Shown: one piece after another, positions 21,471 to 27,882 of the stretch
Position numbering within the stretch: the stretch's first letter is position 1
Layout: the number at the start of each line of letters is the position of its first letter
NCBI GenBank assembly: GCA_009843565.1
Contig: VYDF01000217.1
Location: forward strand, 23,363-51,244
Length of the DNA stretch: 27,882 bases
Source: Acidimicrobiia bacterium
GTDB lineage: Bacteria; Actinomycetota; Acidimicrobiia; Acidimicrobiales; Bin134
Reading direction: 5' to 3'
The notes under the pieces: model-generated
What the model was told of the DNA's origin: nothing
Seen by the model: only the letters and a program-made list of their open reading frames with translations
Database searches by the model: none
Translations under genes and position numbers: made by a program

Positions 21471-22859
21471 TCAGGATAGCGCAGGCCACATCGGGGGCGC
21501 GAACAGTTCTTCGCAGTAGGCCATGGCCTGGAGCACCCGCACATCGCCGAGTTGGTGGCCCACCAACTGGAGTCCCACCGGCATGCCGTCGGAGGCGAAA
21601 CCGGCTCGAACGCTGCCCGCCGGCAGCCGGGTCAGGTTGTAGGGGTAGGTGTGGCGGATCCAGTTGTCGACCAGCTCGCCGTTGACCAGCCCCTGGCCCC
21701 CGCACTCGGGAAAGTGGCCGGCCACGGTGGGGGTGAGAATCAGGTCGGCGTCGGCCAGCACGCCGTTGAGCGTCTCGGACATGTCGTAGAAGATGTCTAG
21801 CGCCCGGTTGAAATCGGCCACTTGGGGGGCGGTTGACAGCCCGAAGTAGTAGCGCAGACCGGGGGTGATCTGCTCCATTTGTTCGTCGGACAGCTCGCCC
21901 AGTTCGCCCGACACCGCGTTGGCCGACAACAGCACGTACTCCCAGATGGGATCGTTGAACAGGCCCTCCTCCCGGACCTCCACCGCCACTCCGGCCGCCT
22001 CCAACTGGGCCACCGCGGCCTCGCACACCGACACCACCTCGGCGTCGGACGGCTTGCCGTCGGGGGCCGGGCACCACACGGCTTTCTGGGGCCGCCAGTC
22101 CTCGTCCAGCGCCTGGCGCCATGATTGGTGGGGCCGGGGCAGCGAGTCGAGATCGCGAGGCGACGGCCCCATCACCATGTCTTGCACGTAGGCGATATCG
22201 GCCACCCGCAGTGCCATCGGCCCGTGAACCGAGAGGGGCCACAGCCGGTACGCCCCTTCCACCGGTATTCGGCCCAGACTGGCCTTGAATCCGCTGAATC
22301 CGCAGGCCGCCGCGGGAATGCGGATAGAGCCGCCCCCGTCAGAGCCGGTACACAGCGGTACTAGCCCAGCAGTCAGCGCGGCCGCAGTACCGCCCGACGA
22401 CCCGCCGGGCGAGCGCTTCGGGTTCCACGGGTTGCCGGTGGCGCCGAACACGGGGTTGTAGGTGTCGCCGGTCCAGCCGAACTCCGGCGTGTTGGTTTTG
22501 CCCATCACTACGCAGCCCTGGGCCCTCAGCCGTTCCACCAGAATGCTGTCGGCTTCGGCCGGCGGGTCGTTGGCGTGCAGGAACGACCCCTGGGAGGTCA
22601 CATACCCGGCGGCGTCCTCCAAGTCTTTGACCCCGAACGGAATGCCGGCCAGCGGCCCGACCTCGTCGCCGGAGGCCAACCGGGCGTCGATCTCGTCGGC
22701 CTCGGCCAGCGACCGCTCCGGGTCGGTGGCCACGAAGGCGTTCAGCTCCGCTTGAGCCTCGATGGCCGACAGTGAGGCCTCGACCATCTCCCGGGCCGAG
22801 ACTTCGCGATCCTGCACCGCCGCAGCCCACTCCTGCACCGACCGCTCACGAAAGTCCAT
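21471..22859 (-). CDS. Amidase signature family enzyme
   Basis: Cytosolic amidase of 462 residues with a Ser-cisSer-Lys triad. The lysine is K78 in FGVK78DLED. The signature KRSPGGS154SGGTAAALTAGLVPLCTGSDGGGS178IRIPAA supplies the cis-serine and nucleophile, at positions close to those of GatA. It hydrolyses an unknown amide. It is not obviously GatA, because no GatB or GatC gene is nearby. The ATG is preceded by GGAGGAGC. It follows MurF with a 40-bp gap and may share its message. Base composition here is GC-rich like the genes to its right. Confidence 0.93.
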   Translation of the reverse strand: MDFRERSVQEWAAAVQDREVSAREMVEASLSAIEAQAELNAFVATDPERSLAEADEIDARLASGDEVGPLAGIPFGVKDLEDAAGYVTSQGSFLHANDPPAEADSILVERLRAQGCVVMGKTNTPEFGWTGDTYNPVFGATGNPWNPKRSPGGSSGGTAAALTAGLVPLCTGSDGGGSIRIPAAACGFSGFKASLGRIPVEGAYRLWPLSVHGPMALRVADIAYVQDMVMGPSPRDLDSLPRPHQSWRQALDEDWRPQKAVWCPAPDGKPSDAEVVSVCEAAVAQLEAAGVAVEVREEGLFNDPIWEYVLLSANAVSGELGELSDEQMEQITPGLRYYFGLSTAPQVADFNRALDIFYDMSETLNGVLADADLILTPTVAGHFPECGGQGLVNGELVDNWIRHTYPYNLTRLPAGSVRAGFASDGMPVGLQLVGHQLGDVRVLQAMAYCEELFAPPMWPALS

Positions 22860-22899
22860 TTGAAGCTCCTCCGACGCCGAAACCCCGACAGTACCGTTC

Positions 22900-24204
22900 C
22901 TAAAGCTCGGACAGGGCAGTGGCCACGGCTTCTAGTCCGGCAGCGCGGCTGGCTTTGACCAGTACCGCGGTATCACCGTCGACCGCTCCTAGGGCGGCCA
23001 CCGCGGCAGCAACATCCTCCACCGGGGCCAGCCCATAGGCACTGGTGGCCACTGGGATGACTTCGATGCCCAGTTCTCGGGCTAAGGCGCCGATGGCGGC
23101 GTGCTCGGCGGCGGTCCGGTCCCCCAGTTCGGCCATCACCCCAAGCACCGCCACCCGGCGGCGTCGGTCCAATGCGGCCAGCGACCGCAGCCCGGCGGCC
23201 ATCGACATGGGATTGGCGTTGTAGGCGTCGTTGATCAGAATCGAACCCGACGCCAATTCGGTCACCTCCATGCGCCACGGCGACAGCTGGGCCGAACCCA
23301 AACCGGCGGCGATCTCATCCACCCCTACTCCAACGGCCAATGCGGCGGCGGCCGCGGCCAACGCGTTGACCACCATGTGCTCGCCGCACGCCGCCAGGAC
23401 CACATCAGCCTGCCCATTGGGCGTTTCCAGCCGGAATGCTGGGCACAGCCCATCGTCCAAGCTCACCCCAGAGGCACGCACCTCCCCCCCGGCGCGGCCA
23501 AAGGTTAGTACCTCAGCCTCGGTCCGCCTCGCCATGGCCGCAACTAGGGGCTGGTCGGCGTTGAGAACGGCCACGCCCGATGCGTCCAGCGACTCCACCA
23601 ACTCGCCTTTGGCTTCGGCCACGGCCTCCACGGTCCCGAACAGCTCGGTGTGAGCCGCCCCCACTGCGGTCACGACGCCCACGGTGGGCCGGGCCAGCGA
23701 GCAGAGCCAGGCGATGTGGCCCGTCCCCCGGGCGCCCATCTCCACCACCACTGCCTCGGCCTCATTGGGACAGTCGACCAAGGTGAGCGGCACCCCCAAC
23801 TCGTTGTTGAACGACATCGGACTGGCGTGGGTCGATCGGTCGGTTCCGATGGCTGCGGCGGCCATGTCCTTCACCGAGGTCTTGCCCACCGACCCGGTGA
23901 TGCCCACCACCGGCCCGTCGAATCGGTCTCGGGCGTGGCGGCCCAGCTCGGCCAGGGCGGCGGAGGTGTCGTCTACGGCAATCGCGGTGGCCCCTCGGGG
24001 AGCCTCAGCGGTTAGGTAGGCGGCTGCCCCCGCGGCCAGGGCGTCGTCGATGAAGTCGTGGCCGTTCCGCTCGGCCACTACCGCCACGAACAACTCGCCT
24101 TGAGCCACCGTCCTTGAGTCGATGGAGGTTCCGGACAATTCGACATCGGGACCGACCAGGCGGCCGTTCACCGCCTGAGCCACCTCCGATGCCATGAGTC
24201 GCAC
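22900..24204 (-). CDS. murF: UDP-N-acetylmuramoyl-tripeptide--D-alanyl-D-alanine ligase (MurF)
   Basis: ATP-dependent ligase that adds D-Ala-D-Ala to UDP-MurNAc-tripeptide in the cytoplasm. It is 434 residues from the GTG at 24204, chosen because GGGAGG lies 6 nt upstream; 9 further codons upstream are in frame. The Mur ligase domains are in order: N-terminal substrate domain (GTSIDSRTVAQGELFVA), ATP P-loop G101-ITGSVGKT109, central EMGARGTGHIAWLCSLARP and FGTVEAVAEAKGELV, and C-terminal domain with INDAYNANPMSM and LGVMAELGD. These match MurF rather than MurC, MurD or MurE. It is transcribed away from the Ddl gene at 24253, which makes the substrate D-Ala-D-Ala. Confidence 0.94.
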   Translation of the reverse strand: MRLMASEVAQAVNGRLVGPDVELSGTSIDSRTVAQGELFVAVVAERNGHDFIDDALAAGAAAYLTAEAPRGATAIAVDDTSAALAELGRHARDRFDGPVVGITGSVGKTSVKDMAAAAIGTDRSTHASPMSFNNELGVPLTLVDCPNEAEAVVVEMGARGTGHIAWLCSLARPTVGVVTAVGAAHTELFGTVEAVAEAKGELVESLDASGVAVLNADQPLVAAMARRTEAEVLTFGRAGGEVRASGVSLDDGLCPAFRLETPNGQADVVLAACGEHMVVNALAAAAAALAVGVGVDEIAAGLGSAQLSPWRMEVTELASGSILINDAYNANPMSMAAGLRSLAALDRRRRVAVLGVMAELGDRTAAEHAAIGALARELGIEVIPVATSAYGLAPVEDVAAAVAALGAVDGDTAVLVKASRAAGLEAVATALSEL

Positions 24205-24240
24205 ACACTTAGCCTCCCACTGTCGGGGCAATCGGTGGGG

Positions 24241-24246
24241 TACCGT
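24241..24246 (+). promoter_or_regulatory. Candidate -10 element (TACCGT) for a leaderless ddl transcript
   Basis: TACCGT followed by 6 bp and then GTG at 24253. In actinobacteria such a TAnnnT 6-7 bp before a start codon often marks a leaderless mRNA. There is no Shine-Dalgarno before this GTG, which fits. A similar but poorer TAGAAC-6 bp-GTG arrangement precedes the next gene at 25343. Confidence 0.4.
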
Positions 24247-24252
24247 CAGCTT

Positions 24253-25293
24253 GTGGGAACCCGAACCCGTTTGGTTCTGCTCTTCGGCGGCCGATCAGCC
24301 GAACACGACGTGTCGTGTGTCTCGGCTCGCCACGTGGCCGCCGCCGCCGACAAGGACCGGTTCGAGGTGGTGGCGCTGGGCATCACCCGGGCGGGGCAGT
24401 GGCGACTGGCCGAGCTGGCCGATCCCCTTCCCGACCAGTTGGACGCCGACGGTCTCGCCGTGACCCCAGCTGAGGTATTCGCCGAGCCCGATACGGTGGT
24501 GTTCCCCCTTGTACACGGCCCCATGGGCGAGGACGGCACAATTCAAGGGCTGCTGGAGGTGGCCGACGTCCCCTATGTGGGGTCGGGAGTGCTGGCCTCG
24601 GCGGTGTGCATGGACAAGTCCATGGCCAAGCTGGTGTGCGCCCGGCACGGGCTTCCCCAGTGCCGCTACCAAACCGCATCGGCCGACGACCGCGCGCAGG
24701 AGGTGGCCGAACGAGCCATCGCGGAGTTGGGCCTGCCGCTGTTCGTGAAGCCCGCCAACATGGGCTCGTCGGTGGGGGTGAGCCGGGCCACCACCGAGTC
24801 CGAGGTTGTCAAGGCGTTGGAGGTGGCGGGCCAGTACGACCAAACGCTGATCATCGAGGAGGCTGTCACCGGCCAGGAAATCGAGGTATCGGTATTGGGC
24901 AACCAAGACCCCGAGGCGTCGGTCCCCGGCGAGATCGTGCCCGGTTCCGAGTTCTACGACTACTCCGACAAGTACCTCACCGACGGCGCCAAGCTGCTGG
25001 TCCCCGCCCAGATCTCCGAGGCCGCGGCCCAACAAGCCCAACGCCTGGCTCTGGCCACTTACCGCGCCCTGCGGTGCGAAGGCATGGCCCGGGTGGACTT
25101 CCTCTACGAGTCTCATGGGCGGGGCATGCTGCTCAGCGAGGTCAACACCATTCCCGGCTTCACCCCCATCAGCATGTACCCCAAGCTGTGGCAGGCATCG
25201 GGCCTCCCCTACCCGCAGCTCATCGAGATGCTGGTCGACTTGGCCGTCGAGCGCTACGAGCGCCGCGGCCAGCACCGCCGCATCGACCGCTGA
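24253..25293 (+). CDS. ddl: D-alanine--D-alanine ligase
   Basis: ATP-grasp ligase making D-Ala-D-Ala for peptidoglycan. It is 346 residues from the GTG at 24253; a GTG at 24235 would add six residues. Typical Ddl segments are LLFGGRSAEHDVS at the start, VFPLVHGPMGEDGTIQGLLE, PYVGSGVLASAVCMDK, FVKPANMGSSVGVS (ATP-grasp), VTGQEIEVSVLG, and the C-terminal LLSEVNTIPGFTPISMYPKLW. Nothing is missing. It is divergent from murF, with 48 bp between their starts, so a shared promoter region is likely. Confidence 0.95.
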   Translation: MGTRTRLVLLFGGRSAEHDVSCVSARHVAAAADKDRFEVVALGITRAGQWRLAELADPLPDQLDADGLAVTPAEVFAEPDTVVFPLVHGPMGEDGTIQGLLEVADVPYVGSGVLASAVCMDKSMAKLVCARHGLPQCRYQTASADDRAQEVAERAIAELGLPLFVKPANMGSSVGVSRATTESEVVKALEVAGQYDQTLIIEEAVTGQEIEVSVLGNQDPEASVPGEIVPGSEFYDYSDKYLTDGAKLLVPAQISEAAAQQAQRLALATYRALRCEGMARVDFLYESHGRGMLLSEVNTIPGFTPISMYPKLWQASGLPYPQLIEMLVDLAVERYERRGQHRRIDR

Positions 25294-25342
25294 GAGGGTG
25301 AGTGGGCTGGGGAAAAGTCCCTGGATTTGGTAGAACACTGCG

Positions 25343-27655
25343 GTGATCTCTGATGCGCTGGCCGGCAGGCGGCTGGCGATCACCGGCACGACCGGTTTTC
25401 TGGGCACCGCTCTCATGGAGCGGCTGCTGCGGTGCGTGCCCGAGGTGGAGCTGGTGCTGTTGGTGCGCCCTGCCCGCCGGGGGGTCGAGGAGCGCATCCG
25501 GCGGGAGATAATCCGCAACGACGTATTCGACCGGCTGCGCGACCAACTGGGCACCGACGAGTTTGAGCGGCTGTGCCAAGACCGGATCACCGGCGTGGCC
25601 GGCGACGTGGGCGTCGACGGCCTGGGTCTGGACGACGCCGGCCGGGAACTGATCGCCGGCTGCGACATCGTCATCCACTCGGCCGCGGCGGTGGCGTTCG
25701 ACAACCCGCTGGACACCGCGGTGGAAGTCAACCTCATGGGGCCGGTTCGCCTGGTTCAGATGCTCAACGAGATGGGAGCGTCACCCCACTTCATCGCGGT
25801 GTCCACCTGCTATGTGGCCGGCAGCCGCCGGGGCAACGCCCCCGAGGAGCCCTTGGCCGACGGCCCCATGTACGTGCCGGTGTCGTGGCAGGACGAGGCC
25901 GACGCCAGCCGCCGCCGGCGCATTACCACTGAGACCGAGAGCCGCGACCCCGCCCGCCTGGAGGAGTTCCGCAGCCGGGCCCGCCACGAGCTGGGCGCGG
26001 CCGGCACTCCGGCACTGGCGGCCAAGACCGAGCAGCTCCGCAGCCGCTGGGTCCACGACCAGATGGTGGAGGCGGGCCGGTCGCGGGCCGCCTCACTGGG
26101 CTTCCCCGACGCCTACGCCTTCACCAAGGCGCTGGCTGAGACCGCGGTGACCGAGATCAAGGGCGACCTCAAGGTCTCCACCGTGCGGCCCTCCATCATC
26201 GAGTCGGCCTACTCCGAGCCCTTCCCGGGATGGATCCGGGGCTTCCGCATGGCCGAGCCCATCATCATCGGCTACGGCCGGGGGCTGCTCACCGACTTCC
26301 CCGGCATCCCCCAGGGGGTGCTGGACGTGATCCCGGTAGACCTAGTGGCCGCGGCCATCTGCGCGGTGGCCGCCCGGGGCCACGACCCCGACCAGCCGGT
26401 CATCCAGGTGGCGTCGGGCGCAGTGAACCCGTTCCGGCTGAACCAACTGGTCGACCTGGCCCACAGCTGGTTCAGCGAGAACCCCATCTACGACGACCGC
26501 GACCAGCCGATCCCCCCGCCTAACTGGACTTATCCGGGCCGGGGCCGGGTGGTCCGCCAGCTCAAACGGCTGCGGACCGGCCTGAATGCCGGTGAGCGAG
26601 TGCTGGGGCGCCTGCCCATCCGGGGCCGCCAAGCCGAAATCACCGCCGACCTCGACGAGCGCCGAGATCAAGTGGAGCGGGCGCTGGGCTATGTGGAGCT
26701 CTACGGGGCCTACACCGAGTGCGAGGCCCTGTTCGGCGTTAGCCGGCTGCTGGAGTTGTGGGACAGCCTGGACGACGACGACAAAGAGATGTACTGCTTC
26801 GACCCCCGGATCATCGACTGGCCCCACTATGTGGGCGACATCCACCTGCCCACCGTGGTGGCCCAGGGCCGGGTCAAGACCGCTCCGTCGGGGCGGTCGG
26901 GGCCGTCTCGCAAGAGCCGCCAGCGAGCCCAGGTGCTCTCCCCCGACCGCCACATTGCGGCATTCGACCTGGAGAACACCGTCATCGCCGCCAACGTGGT
27001 CATGTCCTATAGCTGGCTGGCCACCCGGCGGCTGCCAATGGACGAGCGGGCCCGGCTGGTGGCCAAGATCCTGCTGGAAGCGCCATCGCTTCTGGCGCTG
27101 GACCACCGCGACCGCAGCGACTTCCTCCGCCATTTCTACCGCCGCTACCAGGGGGCACCTATAGAGCAGATGGCCGAGGACTCCGGCGAGATGTTCAGCG
27201 ACCTGATCTTGACCCAGTCCTACCCGGCCGCCATCCGCCGGGTGCGCCAGCACCGGGCCGCCGGGCACACCACTGTGCTCATCACCGGGGCGCTGGACTT
27301 CATCGTGGAACCGCTGCGACCCCTGTTCGACCACATCGTGTGCGCCGAGCTGGCCCAATCCCACGGCACCTACACCGGCCAGCTGGCTGAAGTGCCCCCC
27401 ACCAGCGAGTCCCGGGCCGAAGTGCTGCGGGACTTCGCCAACGCCGAGGGGCTGCTGATGTCGGAGTCGGTGGCCTATGCCGACTCGGCCAGCGACCTGG
27501 CCCTGCTGGAGGCGGTGGGCTACCCGGTGGCGGTGAACCCCGAACCCAAACTGGCCATGCTGGCCCGCAAGCGGGGCTGGCTCATCGAGTACTTCGACAA
27601 GGCCCCCGGCGGCCCCCGCAAGCTGCTGCCCATCGGATCGCGGAAGGCGTCATGA
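25343..27655 (+). CDS. Fused fatty acyl-CoA reductase (SDR) and HAD-IB-type hydrolase
   Basis: Two-domain protein of 770 residues. The N-terminal ~500 residues are an extended SDR/fatty acyl-CoA reductase-like domain: TG15TTG18FLG21 for NADPH binding, VIHSAAAVAFD, Y258-A-F-T-K262 as catalytic tyrosine and lysine, and VIPVDLVAAAI. The C-terminal part from about 535 is a HAD domain: F-D542-L-E544-N-T546, then ITGALD and YADSASDLALLE. The first Asp is kept but the second is Glu, so HAD motif I is atypical. From memory, such fusions occur in actinobacteria, possibly in wax-ester or alcohol synthesis. The start is a GTG 49 bp after ddl; a LarA-like gene follows after 10 bp. Confidence 0.88.
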   Translation: MISDALAGRRLAITGTTGFLGTALMERLLRCVPEVELVLLVRPARRGVEERIRREIIRNDVFDRLRDQLGTDEFERLCQDRITGVAGDVGVDGLGLDDAGRELIAGCDIVIHSAAAVAFDNPLDTAVEVNLMGPVRLVQMLNEMGASPHFIAVSTCYVAGSRRGNAPEEPLADGPMYVPVSWQDEADASRRRRITTETESRDPARLEEFRSRARHELGAAGTPALAAKTEQLRSRWVHDQMVEAGRSRAASLGFPDAYAFTKALAETAVTEIKGDLKVSTVRPSIIESAYSEPFPGWIRGFRMAEPIIIGYGRGLLTDFPGIPQGVLDVIPVDLVAAAICAVAARGHDPDQPVIQVASGAVNPFRLNQLVDLAHSWFSENPIYDDRDQPIPPPNWTYPGRGRVVRQLKRLRTGLNAGERVLGRLPIRGRQAEITADLDERRDQVERALGYVELYGAYTECEALFGVSRLLELWDSLDDDDKEMYCFDPRIIDWPHYVGDIHLPTVVAQGRVKTAPSGRSGPSRKSRQRAQVLSPDRHIAAFDLENTVIAANVVMSYSWLATRRLPMDERARLVAKILLEAPSLLALDHRDRSDFLRHFYRRYQGAPIEQMAEDSGEMFSDLILTQSYPAAIRRVRQHRAAGHTTVLITGALDFIVEPLRPLFDHIVCAELAQSHGTYTGQLAEVPPTSESRAEVLRDFANAEGLLMSESVAYADSASDLALLEAVGYPVAVNPEPKLAMLARKRGWLIEYFDKAPGGPRKLLPIGSRKAS

Positions 27656-27665
27656 AGGACCGGGC

Positions 27666-27882
27666 ATGAAGGATCGAGTTAGGCCCACTCCCCGTCCGGG
27701 CATGGTGCTGGAGGTAGACCGCTCCACCCCGCCAATCCTGTTCCACCACGGCGAGGGCTTCCGCACCGAGAAGCTGCCGGCGGGACGCAGCCGGGTGATC
27801 TATCCGGCCGAGCCGCTGCTGGGCCTGGCCGACCCCGAGGGCGCCATCCGCCGGGCGCTGCTCAACCCCATCGACCAAGATC
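27666..27882 (+). CDS. LarA-like (DUF2088) protein, N-terminus only, cut by window end
   Basis: The first 72 residues of a gene from an ATG at 27666, with AAGGA 6 nt upstream and 10 bp after the FAR/HAD gene. The sequence (VLEVDRSTPPILFHHGEGFR, SRVIYPAEPLLGLADPEGAIRRALLNP) resembles the start of LarA/DUF2088-type lactate-racemase-domain proteins as I remember them. No catalytic part is within the window, so the function cannot be verified. It probably belongs to the same operon as the acyl-CoA reductase fusion. Confidence 0.65.
   Translation, partial: MKDRVRPTPRPGMVLEVDRSTPPILFHHGEGFRTEKLPAGRSRVIYPAEPLLGLADPEGAIRRALLNPIDQD

Noticed and set aside
24295..25737. 480-codon open frame on the minus strand
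   Set aside because: Antisense to the Ddl gene and the start of the FAR/HAD gene; composition is Arg/Ser/Gly-rich without motifs.
26342..27364. 340-codon open frame on the minus strand
   Set aside because: Antisense shadow of the FAR/HAD fusion gene, no family features.
1..27882. CRISPR array, insertion sequence, phage or integrase gene
   Set aside because: Looked for regularly spaced repeats, terminal inverted repeats and transposase/recombinase motifs; none found.

Overview
The window looks like chromosomal DNA of a high-GC actinobacterium. An acidimicrobial lineage is my best guess, not proven. The reasons are frequent GTG starts with 4-nt or shorter overlaps, possible leaderless GTG starts, a fatty acyl-CoA reductase/HAD fusion, and MurF with D-Ala-D-Ala ligase side by side. 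No plasmid, phage, transposase, integrase or CRISPR sequence is visible.

Layout. (1) 1-2013, minus: the end of a branched-chain-amino-acid-type ABC uptake system (permease cut by the window edge, plus its lipoprotein binding protein). (2) 2217-3518, plus: a lone metallo-beta-lactamase-fold hydrolase. (3) 3619-10134, plus: a tight operon of cupin, dienelactone-hydrolase-like enzyme, Rieske ferredoxin, FAH-family hydrolase, LLM flavin oxidoreductase, cytochrome P450 and gentisate-dioxygenase-like bicupin, followed by a meta-cleavage-type alpha/beta hydrolase. (4) 10174-12145, minus: a PadR regulator and a LeuA/NifV-type HMGL-family enzyme. (5) 12263-18858, minus: an operon starting with a TetR regulator, then FAD aromatic monooxygenase, DoxX-like membrane protein, VOC extradiol-dioxygenase-like protein, alpha/beta hydrolase, Rieske oxygenase alpha and beta subunits, and a polysaccharide-deacetylase-family protein. 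(6) 18961-21355: an SRPBCC protein (plus), a two-gene AhpD/CMD-like unit (minus) and an MhpD-type hydratase (plus). (7) 21385 to the end: tRNA-Val(CAC), amidase, MurF, Ddl, the acyl-CoA reductase/HAD fusion and the start of a LarA-like gene. This last part reads as ordinary chromosome and appears somewhat richer in GC in the lines I counted.

The middle 17-19 kb reads as a catabolic region for an aromatic or similar cyclic compound. It holds three types of oxygenase for ring hydroxylation (P450, FAD monooxygenase, Rieske dioxygenase), two ring-cleavage types (cupin gentisate-like and VOC extradiol-like), and downstream hydrolases and a hydratase. The substrate cannot be read from the sequence.

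The most striking observation is the AhpD/CMD-like gene at 19420-20070. Its frame is interrupted by a single TGA exactly where the second cysteine of the CxxC redox motif belongs (Cys-Asp-Tyr-TGA-Val-Gly-Ser-His). Eleven nucleotides after the TGA a 6-bp hairpin with a GGUC loop begins, like a bacterial SECIS element. I read it as a selenoprotein with a CxxU active site, translationally coupled to a small helical partner. A second point of interest is that the catabolic block ends at the 3' side of tRNA-Val, a classic island integration site.
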